Positions 11,212-21,401 of a stretch of 64,000 bases of DNA are shown here, in pieces (the stretch's first letter is position 1; every line of letters starts with the position of its first letter). The DNA is from Rhyzopertha dominica (Eukaryota; Arthropoda; Insecta; Coleoptera; Bostrichidae), in contig QCXZ01000045.1 in the NCBI GenBank assembly GCA_025024175.1, forward strand, positions 3,040,649-3,104,648, in the 5' to 3' direction. A model generated the notes under the pieces. It saw nothing but the letters and a program-made list of their open reading frames with translations, had not been told where the DNA came from and made no database searches. Both the position numbers and the translations under genes were made by a program.

Positions 11212-11693
11212 AATTGTTCTCCTTTTTCAAGTACCTCGCGGTACGATCAATGGGAGAACGAAAATAATATAGACCTCTGAGGATAAACACCACTTGCACC
11301 GACGAAGATTTAAAAACAAACCCAACCGACGTCGGCCACAATATCCAAGAACAAATTTTATTAAAATTATGTTTGAGTAGACTTATCAAATTAACACAAT
11401 TTGTTCAAAATTTCAACTTTACTTAAACTATGTAAACGATTAACGATAATCATTTCTTAATAATAAAAAATATTTTATAATGCAGCTAACGGCTCATGAT
11501 CTTCAATCTGCCGTATTTTTGTTCGCAAGTGTCCCATAAGTGATTAGATGGTAGCAACATCGATTTCCCGAATCTTTTGGAAAATTCTTCTCAATTCTTC
11601 TTCATTTTCTGCCTCCCAGCCATTATCATATCATATCCTGCTTAATAAGGCCCAAAATTCTGATGGGGCGTGCTTGGGGAACATAAGGTGGAT
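11212..11693. other. Unassigned intronic DNA
   Basis: AT-rich with short frames only. No recognisable element until the hammerhead repeat begins with AAGTAAAAATTTAGG. Confidence 0.4.
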
Positions 11694-11907
11694 TAAGTAA
11701 AAATTTAGGATGACAATGCCATCTGTCAGCATTACACTGACATGATGACAAAGCCACCTAGCTGCCTTAACAGATACTACTTCCTAAAGGAAGTGACCTG
11801 TAGCCTGACAAATTGGCATACAACTGCATACTTCAATTGGACAGCAGGTCCCCACGGCACTTTTTGCTAGCAGCTAGCAGGCAAGAACCGACATACATTA
11901 AAATGCA

Positions 11908-12017
11908 TGTCTATGCTGTGCTGTCTACACCTCAACCAACTGCAGATAGATCTATTTTGCTGTCATTACAGCTCATCAGTGCAGTTTAGGTCTAATGTAG
12001 ACAACACGGCATAGAAC
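11908..12017 (-). ncRNA. Type I hammerhead ribozyme, core mutated (copy 1)
   Basis: On the minus strand: helix I ACTGCA/TGCAGT extended by GTAGACAGCAC pairing, then CTGATGA, helix II GCTGT-AATG-ACAGC, then AAAA where GAAA is required, then a TAG...CTATC helix III ending in the UC cleavage dinucleotide. The conserved core G (G12) is replaced by A, which should abolish or strongly reduce cleavage. Everything else fits. Confidence 0.75.
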
Positions 12018-12208
12018 TGGTTTTGCTTATATACCAAAGCAATGGTATGATGTAAGTAAGAATTTAGGATGGCAATGCCATCTGTCAGCATTACACTGAC
12101 ATGATGACAAAGCCACCGAGCTGCCTTAACAGGTGCATACTTTAATTGGACGGCAGGTCCCCACGGCACTTTTTGCTAGCAGGCAAGAACCGACATACAT
12201 TAAAACGC

Positions 12209-12275
12209 ATGTCTATGCTGTGCTGTCTACACCTCAACCACCTGCAGATAGATCTATTTCGCTGTCATTACAGCT
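12209..12275 (-). ncRNA. Truncated hammerhead ribozyme (copy 2)
   Basis: The minus strand keeps the 3' half: helix II (AGCTGTAATGACAGC), an intact GAAA, helix III, the TATC cleavage site and the 3' strand of helix I. The 5' half with CTGATGA is missing. The truncation point at 12275 is exactly the junction with the following + strand copy. Confidence 0.75.
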
Positions 12276-12603
12276 ACAGGTCACTTCCTTTAGGAGTAGT
12301 ACCTGTTAAGGCAGCTAGGTGGCTTTGTCATCATGTCAGTGTAATGCTGACAGATGGCATTGCCATCCTAAATTCTTACTTACATCATACCATTGCTTTG
12401 GTATATAAGCAAAACCAGTTCTATGCCGTGCTGTCTACACTATACCTAAACTGCACTGATGAGCTGTAATAACAGCAAAATAGATCTATCTGCAGGTGGT
12501 TGAGGTGTAGACAGCACAGCATAGACATGCATTTTAATGTGTGTCGGTTCTTGCCTGCTAGCAAACAGTGCCGTGGGAACCTGCTGTCCAATTGAAGTAA
12601 GTA
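12276..12603 (+). mobile_element. Hammerhead-ribozyme repeat, + strand copy, head-to-head with the preceding pair
   Basis: The same body as the minus-strand pair but inverted: GGTCACTTCCTTTAGGA, TTAAGGCAGCTAGGTGG, CAGTGTAATGCTGACAG, a TATATAAGC box at about 12402, the ribozyme at 12421-12528, and the 3' block TCGGTTCTTGCCTGC to CCAATTGAAGTA. The right edge is placed where similarity to the other copies stops, and no clear target duplication was found. Confidence 0.75.
12421..12528 (+). ncRNA. Type I hammerhead ribozyme, core mutated (copy 3)
   Basis: Helix I ACTGCA (12450-12455) pairs with TGCAG after the cleavage site, extended by 13 bp of GTGCTGTCTACAC/GTGTAGACAGCAC. CTGATGA is at 12456-12462 and helix II is GCTGT/ACAGC-like, with AATA as the loop. 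The GAAA box reads AAAA, the same G12-to-A change as in copy 1, so copies 1 and 3 probably share a recent ancestor. Predicted cleavage would be after C12490. Confidence 0.75.
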
Positions 12604-12625
12604 GTTTGCCTGGCACAGTGACAAG

Positions 12626-13170
12626 ATGCTAGATCAGTCCAACACATGCTTTCATCACTATTGTGATAAATCTGAACAATTTAGGCAAATATCTTTGTAT
12701 ATAAAGACCTGCAGTGATGGCTTCCCCTTTAACATGTCCTACAATGGCTGCAAAGCACCTGCCGAAGAAATGGCGCCCCACACCAGATATTTTGTCTTCA
12801 AAGGCTTTTCTTTTTTTCATTATCCGGAGCAGCATGGAAATTCTCGGTATAGAATCCATCATTCCCCTTTATCTCAAGAGTTTGATAACGTAAAATATTT
12901 TTCATTGTCCAAATTAATGATTCTGTCATTTGCAAGGTGTTGACGACTCAGTGCTCGACAGCACCGTGGAATTAGTTGCAACTGCACAGATGTATATTTT
13001 GGGCATTATCTTTTTCTGAATAACATTCCACTTCTCTTAATTTCCCGATGTACAGTCATGTGTGAAACTCCATAGCGCCTTCCTAGTCTTCGTGCAGATG
13101 CATCAACTTTTTCTTTTGCACTTTCTCTCAATATATGTGCTCTGATATCAGACAAAAGCCGAGACCTTCC
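12626..13170 (-). pseudogene. Tc1/mariner-type transposase remnant
   Basis: The minus strand encodes, in order, an RRLGRRYGVSHMTVHREIKR helix-turn-helix, then LDNEKYFTLS (position of the first catalytic Asp, DDE family), and then YLVWGAISSAG and SLQVFIYKDI. This order and the VWxAISxxG motif are those of Tc1-like transposases in insects. Stops interrupt it (for example after NS and before DMLKG), and the C-terminal DDE part is missing, so it is inactive. It lies between the ribozyme array and the TIR element starting at 13371. Confidence 0.7.
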
Positions 13171-13370
13171 ACTTTTTCGCAGGTTTACACAAGGTATTAT
13201 TTCCTCACATTCTTTAATTTTAAATTTATTAAAATTTTTTGCAGGGATTGTCTTATATTACGTCAGATTTCACGTGATTTGCACAAACACTTAATAAAAA
13301 ATTTTCAAATTTTCCTTCAAATGATAATTTACAATTTTTAAATACCTATACAAATAATTTATAATAATTG

Positions 13371-14914
13371 GCCTGTTCACAAATTTCCAACTCCCTGCAA
13401 GCAGATTTCCATTTGCTTTTATAGTTTTCAAAATATTGCTCTCTGAATTTTTCCCGAACATTAAAAGCCGAAAAAGAATACCTTTGTATGTCACTTGGTG
13501 CGGCGGGCCATAGAATTCCTGTACTTTGAGCACTTTATATGAGATAATTTATTATTCAAGTAACTGCGAGTAAGTATTTAAAGGGACCGCCAACACGCGA
13601 ACATATTGGCTGTGACGTCAGGTGTCTTGTAAATGGCCGCTTGTTTACATCTGGGGTCAGCGCGTCACGCGTCAGTTTCAGCCACAGAAATCTTATTTAT
13701 TTTCTTTCTGTGGCCTCATCGTATCAATTTATCAGTTTGTTGTTTGCGTTCATGTTGTGACAAGCGAATTAGAATACGCCAAGAAAAAGTGAAATACTTA
13801 TGATTTATGACTTCTGAAGGCATGTTCATTGTTATAGAATTTGTGTACAGCGACGAGCGGTTCAATGCGGCGGAGATGAGGAACGTAAAAGCAACAGCAT
13901 AAGTAAATTAACGTAGCACTGATAATCTGATCACAGTGGGTACCCTAAACTTGACATTTATTTTGGAGGTCTGAATAAATATAAACTGCCATTTATTTTC
14001 GGGACTCTTGCGGCTCGTTTCCGGTCTGGCTAGCAGTCGAATATATTTAATTTTGTTAGCTGTACTGACTGAAGTACTTTTATAACCATGTACAAAACAA
14101 CACGTTTTTCATACATAATAAATGCTTGTAAAACTACACAAATCACTTTTTGGCGCGACCTTTTACACCGTCCTTTCAATAAACACCACACAAAAGCTTT
14201 TCCAATACAAAAATGATACTACACCATTAAACAGCACGCTCCTCGGTAATGTTTACATGACACTTGACGTCACGAGTTGAATAACCTTGGATAGAAGCCT
14301 TTTGGCGATGATTCCTAAGATTCGAATTTCAGACCTGAAATTCTCTACCTACAAATATTTTTTTTGTTTCTTTAACATGGCGTACGATATATATGCACTT
14401 CAAGATTCATTTTACGTAATTAAAAAAAAAAGTTATAATATTGCTCTTCACGCGGATTTGTCGGTATTACAGGTAGCCCAGTAGCCCGGTGGCTAGCCGC
14501 GGTAACAAATGTGGCGCCTTTATCATCCGCGATTTTAAAAACCTTTTTTGAATGTGATTTTGTTCAAAATACACGTAATTGGTATCAAATACCTGCAGAT
14601 CAGTCGCTTGGTACATTTGAGCTTAATTAACCTGATCGGTTTAGTCGCGCAATTACTTGAATAATAAATTATCTTATATAAAGTGCTCAAAGTACAGGAA
14701 CTCTGTGGCCCGACGCACCAAGTAACTAGCGTATAAGCCTCGATACAAAGGTGTCGATTTTAGGATGCTAATGCGCGGCAAAAGTTCAGATGGCGATATT
14801 TTGAAAATTATAAGTGCACTTAAGTTTTTTTTGCTCGAGGCTCGCCAGTGCCCTAAATACTACTGAAAAATGTACAATTTTAATAAAATTAAATTTTGGT
14901 GAACAGGCCCATTG
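13371..14914. mobile_element. TIR element containing THAP copy B
   Basis: The left end TGGCCTGTTCACAAATT and the right end GGTGAACAGGCCCA are inverted. Subterminal blocks at 13485-13565 and 14652-14755 are also reverse complements, sharing the CTTTGTATC-like, ACTTGGTGCG, CAGGAA, GAGCACTTTATAT and AATTATTTATTATTC stretches. A THAP-type element with neither terminus fills the middle. Either the THAP element inserted here, or this is a larger composite. Coding capacity is not evident. Confidence 0.6.
13570..14435. mobile_element. THAP-bearing DNA element, copy B (both ends missing)
   Basis: The sequence from AAAGGGACCGCC to TTTTACGTAATT matches the interiors of copies A, C, D and E but stops short of the TGGGTATT ends. 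The small ORF is intact at 13807-13902 (31 codons, start MTSEGMF, with one M-to-I change). The THAP exon on the minus strand around 14060-14170 is shortened by an internal deletion that removes the DYQRMKK part. Confidence 0.7.
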
Positions 14915-15072
14915 CGCAAATGCGGAATTCTAAGCGATGTTTAAGCAATTTAAAACCAAATATAGCAGTGTTGCGCTTGGTTAAGTTAAAATCTTTGGTC
15001 TACTTTATAGCCGAGTTTCTTTTGCGAGATAGATCGGCTNCAACTAGCTTAACATTCGTAATAATTTAACAG

Positions 15073-15365
15073 GCGACTACACATCGGTCTCTGTATTTGC
15101 ACCTGTTTCGTCTCCATGTGGATATCCAACACGGCAGCAACCGCCATGATGTGCCCAATCGTCGAAGCAACACTTGTTGAGCTAGAAATGGAAAACATCG
15201 TTCCTAGGTTTGAGGGAAACGTCAACTCCTTAGCCGAGGACTTCGACCTTTCGACGGCGGTGCCAACAAGACATACTATGTGTCAGTATTTGTCTATTGC
15301 ATATTCAGCTGGAGTTGGGGGACTGGGCACATTGATTGGAACGGGAACTAATCTGACACTTAAAG
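15073..15365 (+). CDS. Indy: SLC13 Na+/carboxylate cotransporter (Indy-like), second exon in window
   Basis: The acceptor TTTAACAG ends at 15072. The first base completes the split Arg codon and the exon encodes residues 66-162. Residues 83-85 are the first SNT motif in MWISNTAATAMM, the hallmark that lines the sodium and carboxylate site in the SLC13/DASS fold. A hydrophilic loop follows (residues about 100-135), then a membrane segment with GGLGTLIGTGTN (147-158), the conserved glycine-rich turn after the first helix hairpin. The donor is AAAG|GTGAG, phase 1. All residues expected of a working transporter in this part are present, so there is no sign that the gene is dead despite the many insertions in its introns. 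Confidence 0.92.
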
Positions 15366-15903
15366 GTGAGTTGAAGCTCTGGCTGAAGTCCAATAATGAT
15401 GGGTGAATGACATCAGGGATTTCCGAATTCGTACCCCTCATTTGCAAATTTACTGAGCGGGAAGCGTAAAGCACAGAGAAAGCTAAAACATTATTAATTT
15501 TCAAATAGCAGCTGTTGTCATTTCGATGAATTTTATTGGGTTTCCTGAAGTAAGGTTTTTTTGAACTATCCTTCAAATATATCTGCTCTGATCAATTCAT
15601 TCAGATCTTTATATTAGTTCCGTCCTTACTGGGACGCCTCTGCGTGCTCTCAGCCACCCTTATTTACACAAGACTAAGGTCGCAACCCCTTAAATACAAG
15701 TCTTCAAGGTTGTTTGCATCTATATCTATGCTTAATCTTAAATAAGATAACTGGCTTTCAAATAGTTAATTTAATGCGAGGGTCCTGTCATAATTCCTGC
15801 ACTTATCAAGCTAGCGCTGAACTAGCGATGGCGAAAAAACAAAACAAATGGTGTCAAATTATAAAAGTATCATTAAGACATCACTTTGCTATATGAATAC
15901 AGG
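15366..15903. other. Intronic, unassigned
   Basis: Short frames on both strands with no recognisable motif. The stretch ends at the TA target of the second foldback element. Confidence 0.4.
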
Positions 15904-17528
15904 GTCCGCCACCTAAAACTCCCCAGGCTCGTGTTTTCTTTATTTTTTACATATATTTATATATTTAAAGTTATTTTTTGTAAATATTTTTTAATCTTAC
16001 CTCGTATAATAAATATTGCGTCATAGTTGAATGCCGACTTTTGTCTTCTTCAGTTTGTCATTTCCATGTATGCGTAATTTTTACTCCTTCTTAGTGAAAA
16101 ACAAGAAAAACTAGTCGCCGTCATGTTCTTTAAATAGGGTTGTTCAGAATTTTTAAGTGTTAGTTTAGTAGCTTATTACGGTACAAATTGTGCCTACATA
16201 CCCATCGCGGCACACAAAACTCAAAAATTTTAAGTAACTTTTAAATAAATCAAGTACAAAGTTCGTTCTAAAGAAAGAGAGGCTAGGAAACGATGTAGAA
16301 AACCAAACTAGGCCTCATCGCAAAGTTTCGCTTTCTACCCTCTCTCTCTCTTTAGAGCGAACTTTGTACTTGATTTATTTAAAAGTTACTCAAAATTTTA
16401 GGGTTTTATGTGCATCGATGGGTATGTAGGCATTATTTGTACCATAATAAGCTACTAAACTAAAACTTAAAAAATTGTGAATGGCCGTATAACGGAACAT
16501 GGCGGCGACTAGTTTTTCTTGTTTTTCACTAAGAAGGAGTAAAAATTACGCATACACGGTAATGACACAAATTGAAGAAAACAAAAATCGGGATCCAACT
16601 ATGAAGCAATATTTATTTTACGGGGTAAGGTTAAAAAATATTAACAAAAATTAACTTTATTTGCAAAATATCACTATCTGCAAAAAAATTTTGGACCCTC
16701 ACTATGCTATTTTTAAAGAGTTCAAAAAGACCTACAATTTGACGTATAACTTAAGGTTGTACCTAAAAACAAAGAAAATACGAGCCTGGGGAGTAGAGGT
16801 GGGCATTTCGATTCTTTTCGGTGAGTCAGTTCACTGCATCTGCTTCTTTGAACTGAGCTGACTCAGTGAGTCGGCTCAAAAGAGCTGCAAGATCCCTACT
16901 GGTCGCGGTCATATGAATATCGTCACGGCTCTCTATCAGTCTTAACTATTTGATCTAGATTTCTCGTATCCGAGACGTACTTAAAGTCTGGATTTACGTA
17001 TTTGTTTTTGTTGGACAAGCCAAATTATCAAATTTAAAATTAAAACCGGAAGTAAACTTGAGAACTCCTTCGTCTGTCCAGCAACAAAATAATATTTTTA
17101 ATTTGATATATTTTTTGTGAATTGTAGAGTTGTGTTTTTGTTGTTGTTTGCATAACGATGTTTTATTTTTTGTTACATACTACTTTTGTTGCAAACCCGT
17201 ATATTTACGTTTATTAAAACGTCGACTTTAGTTATTAATTACCTGGCACATGTCGTTTACATAGATTTTGTAACTATGTACCAATGTACCTACTTAACAT
17301 GTTGGGAAAAAGAACGGATAGAACAGCTCGCCGAAGTCGTATCAATGTACGATAGCTGCGTTCAGTTGTCACGTTGTCAGCCAACTCGGCAATTCAGGTC
17401 AATTCGGCGCTGAGTCGGAGAGCTGCATCTACTGAAATAAGTGAGCTGCCTCAACAGCTCTTTTGAAAGAGTCGGCTCTTCGATGCAGCTACTCCTGAGA
17501 CTACTGGGGAGGTTTAGGTGGATCCTGT
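15904..17528. mobile_element. Foldback DNA element, copy 2, split by a hAT-like insertion
   Basis: Begins CAGGGTCCGCCACC after TA, and the inverted right end is found in two pieces: up to CTGGGGAG at 16793 and, after an insertion, from GTTTAGGTGG to CCTG next to TA at 17528. Arms are again near-complete reverse complements around a CTCTCT/GAAAGAGAG spacer at about 16270-16360. It is non-coding and clearly the same family as 5344-6360. Confidence 0.85.
16794..17503. mobile_element. hAT-like insertion with 8 bp target duplication
   Basis: CTGGGGAG flanks the insertion on both sides (16786-16793 and 17504-17511), whereas uninterrupted sister sequences carry it once. Eight base pairs is the hAT signature. 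The left end reads TAGAGGTGGGCA, a common hAT-type terminus also seen inverted at 32985. The right end is a poor match, so the termini are eroded. Subterminal GAGTCGGCTC repeats occur on both sides. It contains no transposase; a 75-codon frame (17186-17413) shows no known motif. Confidence 0.75.
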
Positions 17529-17532
17529 ATAT

Positions 17533-17677
17533 GGCCGGTTGCACAAATGCCGATCAATTTGACCGCGGCATTAACCTCGGATCAAACCATAGTAACCAAG
17601 AATTCTAAGCGTTCTTATTGGTGTTGCCATGGTTTGATCCGAGGTGATCAAATTGTTCCGCGTTTGTGCAACCGGCC
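17533..17677. mobile_element. Short MITE with GGCCGGTTGCACAAA termini
   Basis: A 145 bp element with near-perfect inverted ends, GGCCGGTTGCACAAA and TTTGTGCAACCGGCC. Further inward pairing includes ATCAATTTGA/TCAAATTG, CTCGGATCAAACCAT/ATGGTTTGATCCGAG and AAGAATTC. Almost the entire length folds on itself. Confidence 0.8.
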
Positions 17678-17937
17678 CATAGGGTGCGGGTAGTTCACTT
17701 GGCATATGTGCAAAAAATTCCTCGAATCAGGGTAGCTTGATGCAACGGATGCGTCACTGTAGCGGATTAATGTGCGTACATATATCAAAATTTAAACACT
17801 ACGCTAAAAAGCGGTTGCTCAAATTTACGGTGCGTTACAAGAATCTTGCCAGGAGTCTGTGGATACAGGATAGTTGAACAGTTAAAGATGACAACAGGAG
17901 TTGATTACCTCATACTCTACCGGCAATACTGCTGCTA

Positions 17938-18330
17938 TTGTGGCTTCATAATGTAAGAGACCGCATGGACAAACAAGCAATAGACAAATACCAAAAGACA
18001 AATGTATTTAAATTTAAATGCTCCAGATTTTGTTCTGTTCCTGCAGTGGAAAGGAGAAAGAAAGAAAGAAAGAGAGAAGGAAAGAAAGAAAGAAAGAAAG
18101 TCCGATTTATTGATTTGGGTTCAGTTACACTTCGGTTATTTCTTATACCAAATGTTTCAATAAAAATGAGACATCTTCAATACTCGACAAGTTCGAGTAA
18201 AGTCCTGAAACATGTAGATTTTATTTTGGAGGGGCAAGGCGATGTAATATTTGAATTTGACAGAACAATCTGTAACTCTTGGCAGATCTCAACCTTAATG
18301 TTTGCTTATTATAGAGGAGTCGAGTAGTAT
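17938..18330 (+). CDS. Unidentified open reading frame, 129 codons
   Basis: The frame runs through a purine-rich AAAG microsatellite (18056-18100) and then reads VRFIDLGSVTLRLFLIP, HVDFILEGQGDVIFEFDRT and STLMFAYYRGVE before a stop. The second half, after the microsatellite, looks like genuine protein sequence in amino acid composition. I recognise no family. The first half is probably fortuitous. With the frame at 18601, it could be a broken two-part gene nested in the transporter intron on the same strand. Confidence 0.3.
18056..18100 (+). repeat. AAAG microsatellite
   Basis: Runs of GAAA with a few AGAG and AGG interruptions over about 45 bp. Confidence 0.85.
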
Positions 18331-18600
18331 ATGATTTTAAAGGTCTTCCAAAACCTTTTTTAACCGAGGAAAAACTTTTTTTTCTAAAGGTTCGATCATA
18401 TATCGGAAAATGTTAAACCTCTTTAAACAGAATTCAAAATTCACTCAAATTATTGTTTTTTTTTGGGTGTCTATTATGCAGTTTTTGTTAGGTATTTTAA
18501 AAAAACGAGATTGTATCACTGGATCTCTAATGCATTAGAAACGGAGACATCTTAATCGGTATTTAGTTCTTATCGTGTTATTTACTTTCTTGACTTTCAG

Positions 18601-18948
18601 ATTATGTACAAGTACGTCGCCAGGTTGAATTTAGTAATGAACACGATTTTGATAAACGACAGATTCTATGAAAAGTTCGCGGGACATATCAACAATAATC
18701 TACTTAATCTTTACAATACTTTCTTTTCAGAAGCATCTACAGGTGCTGGAGCGATGTTATTTTCTTACTTGATGCGAAAAGTACACATCAATAATCAAAA
18801 ACTGAACGCGTGGGCTGCAATATTAGGTGACTATATCGCGGATTCTTCTAGCTTTGAGGAAATTCTCAACGGTTATGTTTATCTCGATATGCCAGATACA
18901 CTAATCTATTTTCACATATTTGATTTCATGAAAGCAGTTGCGAACTAA
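18601..18948 (+). CDS. Unidentified 115-codon frame preceded by a strong splice acceptor
   Basis: A polypyrimidine tract and AG (TTTCTTGACTTTCAG, ending 18600) lead directly into a frame of 115 codons: KYVARLNLVMNTILIND, then FSEASTGAGAMLFSYLMRK, NAWAAILGDYIADSSS, and a C-terminus LIYFHIFDFMKAVAN before TAA. Composition is protein-like, with alternating hydrophobic residues, and no internal stop is present. I cannot name the family and see no zinc finger, nuclease or transposase motif. It may be a last exon of a small gene nested in the intron, or a domesticated or decayed foreign gene. The upstream frame at 17938-18330 has no donor that joins cleanly. Confidence 0.4.
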   Translation: MMYKYVARLNLVMNTILINDRFYEKFAGHINNNLLNLYNTFFSEASTGAGAMLFSYLMRKVHINNQKLNAWAAILGDYIADSSSFEEILNGYVYLDMPDTLIYFHIFDFMKAVAN

Positions 18949-19005
18949 AAAAAAGAACGATATTTTAGTAGGACGAGGTATCTCCTTACTATGCTGCTCC
19001 CGTCA
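18949..19005. other. Short spacer
   Basis: Begins with a run of A after the stop codon. Nothing else is visible. Confidence 0.3.
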
Positions 19006-19150
19006 GGCAACTGAATGCATAGCGAAGTCTCCGGTCCTAACGCCCGTAGATTTGTTCTTTGGGGACACTTAATGTCGAAGGTTTTTGGAAAGCAACCAGC
19101 ATCATTTGGGGATTACATCAAAGAATTGTGTTTTTGAGTGCCATCAGTTG
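19006..19150 (+). pseudogene. Mariner-type transposase C-terminal fragment
   Basis: The + strand carries SPVLTPVDLFF, then with a one-base slip GHLMSKVFG and DYIKEL. This corresponds to the SPDLxPxDFFLWGxLKSKVY motif around the third catalytic acidic residue of mariner-like transposases. The frameshift lies exactly at the expected tryptophan. Nothing else of the gene survives. Confidence 0.7.
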
Positions 19151-20400
19151 ACCCCAAAGAATCAACCTTTGTGTTGATATTGACGGGGACCATTTTGAAA
19201 ATTCAATGAGTTGAAATGTAAATTCATTTTTTGATGAAAATTAATTTTTTTCGAAAAAGGACTAAAATGTTACTCTGCTTCTCTTGTCTATTCAAAAATT
19301 AAGGTTGAGAGCTGTCAGGGGTAGACCTGTTCCAGGGTTTTAACAGAATTTGCTCGTTTTCATTGAAACAACCGGTTTAGATAGACGAATTTTTATGTTT
19401 ATTGGAAATGATGGTAACCTGCTCTTATAAGTGGCATTTTCAGGACAGGAATATATAATATGGGATAACCTAACGTGACAAACACGTCCGAGCCGAACCA
19501 TATCTTAAGGAACAAAGACAGAGTGAAACAGCGCCTAGTATTATACAGAGGGCGATACTGATGCTTAAACAGCGGAGAGGAGAGACCGTGAAGATGGGGG
19601 GCGTTACTTGATAGGATTCTAGTTACAGGAAAGGTTGTAGCCATCCTCGAGGTTAAGATTAGTAGGGTATTTACAGATCTTTATCGCTTCACAAAATTTT
19701 CGGGTGGTGTAGGGACTTTCGCTAGAACTGAGAATACTTTCAAACAAGATATTATGATCGGTTTATCTTGAACGTAAGGAAGTACTGCAAGACAGATGAA
19801 TGATGGCAAGCGATGGGGATGAGACGCGTTGGCGCCAGCCTCAGATCGTGCCGACCATAGTATACCAGTGGCGGCGCAAATGAAATTTTTTTGGTTTGCA
19901 CGCAAAGTGGTATTTGGGAAAAAGAAATACAGGAAACAGGTATTATTGTGTAAAATAACATACGTAGTACAAGAAAATGGAAACCTAAAAAATTGCCAAT
20001 AGTATGTATGAGTTGTCAAATTACTATCGGAACCAAAAAAACGAATTAAAAATAAAACACTTAGAAGAAACAATAAGACTACAATACAGAGAACTAATTA
20101 CTAAGTACAAACTAGTGAAACAAAAATAATAAATCACATTCGAGTGGGTTGTCAAGTTACTACCAGAAGGAAAATGATAAAGAAAACAAGCGAAACAACA
20201 TTATACAATGAAGAGAATTAATACATAGGTAGAGATGCACTATCTAATCACTATCACAGTCACTGTCACTACTATCTTGTAAGTTAATAACTAGAGTTTA
20301 TCAACAAACACTTCATGCTCCATATATTAATTTGTCCTCTACTTTAATCACGTGGTCACAGCGTTTCTTCCAATATTCGGGTGTTATCTTACTGAATTCT
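19151..20400. other. Intronic, unassigned
   Basis: Frames of up to 130 codons on the minus strand (19681-20073) have no recognisable domain and are rich in aromatic and hydrophobic residues as expected from AT-rich noise. A G-rich patch at 19570-19630 is unexplained. Confidence 0.35.
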
Positions 20401-20418
20401 TCTTCTGCTGTCATCCTT

Positions 20419-21264
20419 GCGTCATCCAATTTGAACGTGACATTTCTTGCACCGACGTTGTTTTACTGTGGTCCAAATTAATTCTATGCGATTAAAATCC
20501 GGGTAGTAGGGTGGTAAGCGTAAAACGGTATGTCCATAGCTCCGTAACAAGTTGTCAAACCTGCAAGTTACATGACGCTTTTTGTTATTTTTAATAATTT
20601 CGTACAGTTTTGGTTTCAAATTGTTTTGATCGAAATTAATGTTACGATCCGTAAGCCATCACACCATTCTGCTTTCTTGGAATTCGACGATGGTACTGGA
20701 TTGGTTTGCACATTATGGTAAGGCGCTTTATCAATAACAATGACCGAATTCCTTGGCAAATTGGGGATTAATATGATTTCCAGCCACTTTCCGTATTTAC
20801 CAGAATTCATTTCTGAATGGTAATCACCACTTTGTGTTCCCGACTTGAACATTAATAGGCATCCAGGTAAGAACCCCTTATCCCATCCTGCATGTATGAT
20901 TATAAGCCTCTGACCCTTTTGTCGGATCTGACTTCGGAAATATTTTATTTTCTCCAAACAAGAAATTTGAAGTGATCTAATGTGCCTTTCGATTAGCACT
21001 TTCCGATTATTTCGAGTTCTCCTCCACCTGAATCCCATGTTGTGCAATAAAACCCTCAAAGTTTCGTTGGATCCATGCCAATCCAGGTCAGTTCGTATCT
21101 TCTGGTTTAATTGTGCTACTGTCACACGATTTCCTTCGATCTTGTATTTCGAAAAATCGACAGTCAGGCTGCTCTCCCCCGGTCTCTTTTTTCCAGGAGT
21201 ACGGAATTGTGGTTTTCCATTATTTTCCGATGTACTGTTATCACCTTCACGAACAATCCTCTAG
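20419..21264 (-). pseudogene. IS630/Tc1-related transposase, degraded
   Basis: On the minus strand the order is FKTPGKKRPG-like basic segment, TVAQLNQKIRTDLDWHGS, LLHNMGFRWRRTRNNRKVLIE, KSGDYHSEMNSGKYGKWLE, PNLPRNSVIVIDKAPYHN, then after a frameshift GHTVLRLPPYYPDFNRIELIW. These are the DDE landmarks of a widespread insect IS630-like transposase: the VIVIDKAPYHN Asp and the PPYYPDFNRIELIW acidic residue are present, but the first catalytic Asp region is altered (IIHAGWDKG). The reading frame changes at about 20619, so it is inactive. It lies antisense inside an intron of the transporter gene. Confidence 0.85.
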
Positions 21265-21401
21265 GTAGTTCTAATAGAGATTTCCGTAGCAATAGATGTC
21301 TTACATTTCACACTTTCAAGAGTATCTGAGACAGAAGCATGGAGAATATTGAGAAGCTTAAGAACAGAGCGAAATGAAAATGCACCTATAACACCTTATA
21401 G

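Larger units (their letters stand above)
11694..12275 (-). mobile_element. Tandem hammerhead-ribozyme repeat, two units, minus strand
   Basis: Read on the minus strand, the unit runs from a truncated ribozyme (12275-12209) through GCATGCGTTTTAAT, a GTCGGTTCTTGCCTGC block, GGCAGCTCGGTGGC, CAGTGTAATGCTGACAG and a TATATAAG box. It then reaches a second complete ribozyme (12017-11908) and repeats the same body down to 11694. The two predicted cleavage positions (12247 and 11945) are 302 bp apart. The first unit lacks about 65 bp that the second has (the block with GTCACTTCC). Head-to-tail copies of a small self-cleaving unit are how retrozymes and schistosome Sm-alpha-type repeats are organised. 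No protein is encoded. Confidence 0.8.

Noticed and set aside
12146..12469. Frames around 12146-12469 and 11966-12169 with nearly identical peptides (for example LCHHVSVMLTDGIAILN)
   Set aside because: The shared peptide arises because both frames read the same strand-symmetric hammerhead repeat. The sequence is explained by ribozyme structure, not by a protein.
20980..21329. Two + strand frames of 94 and 72 codons
   Set aside because: They are antisense shadows of the minus-strand IS630-like transposase.
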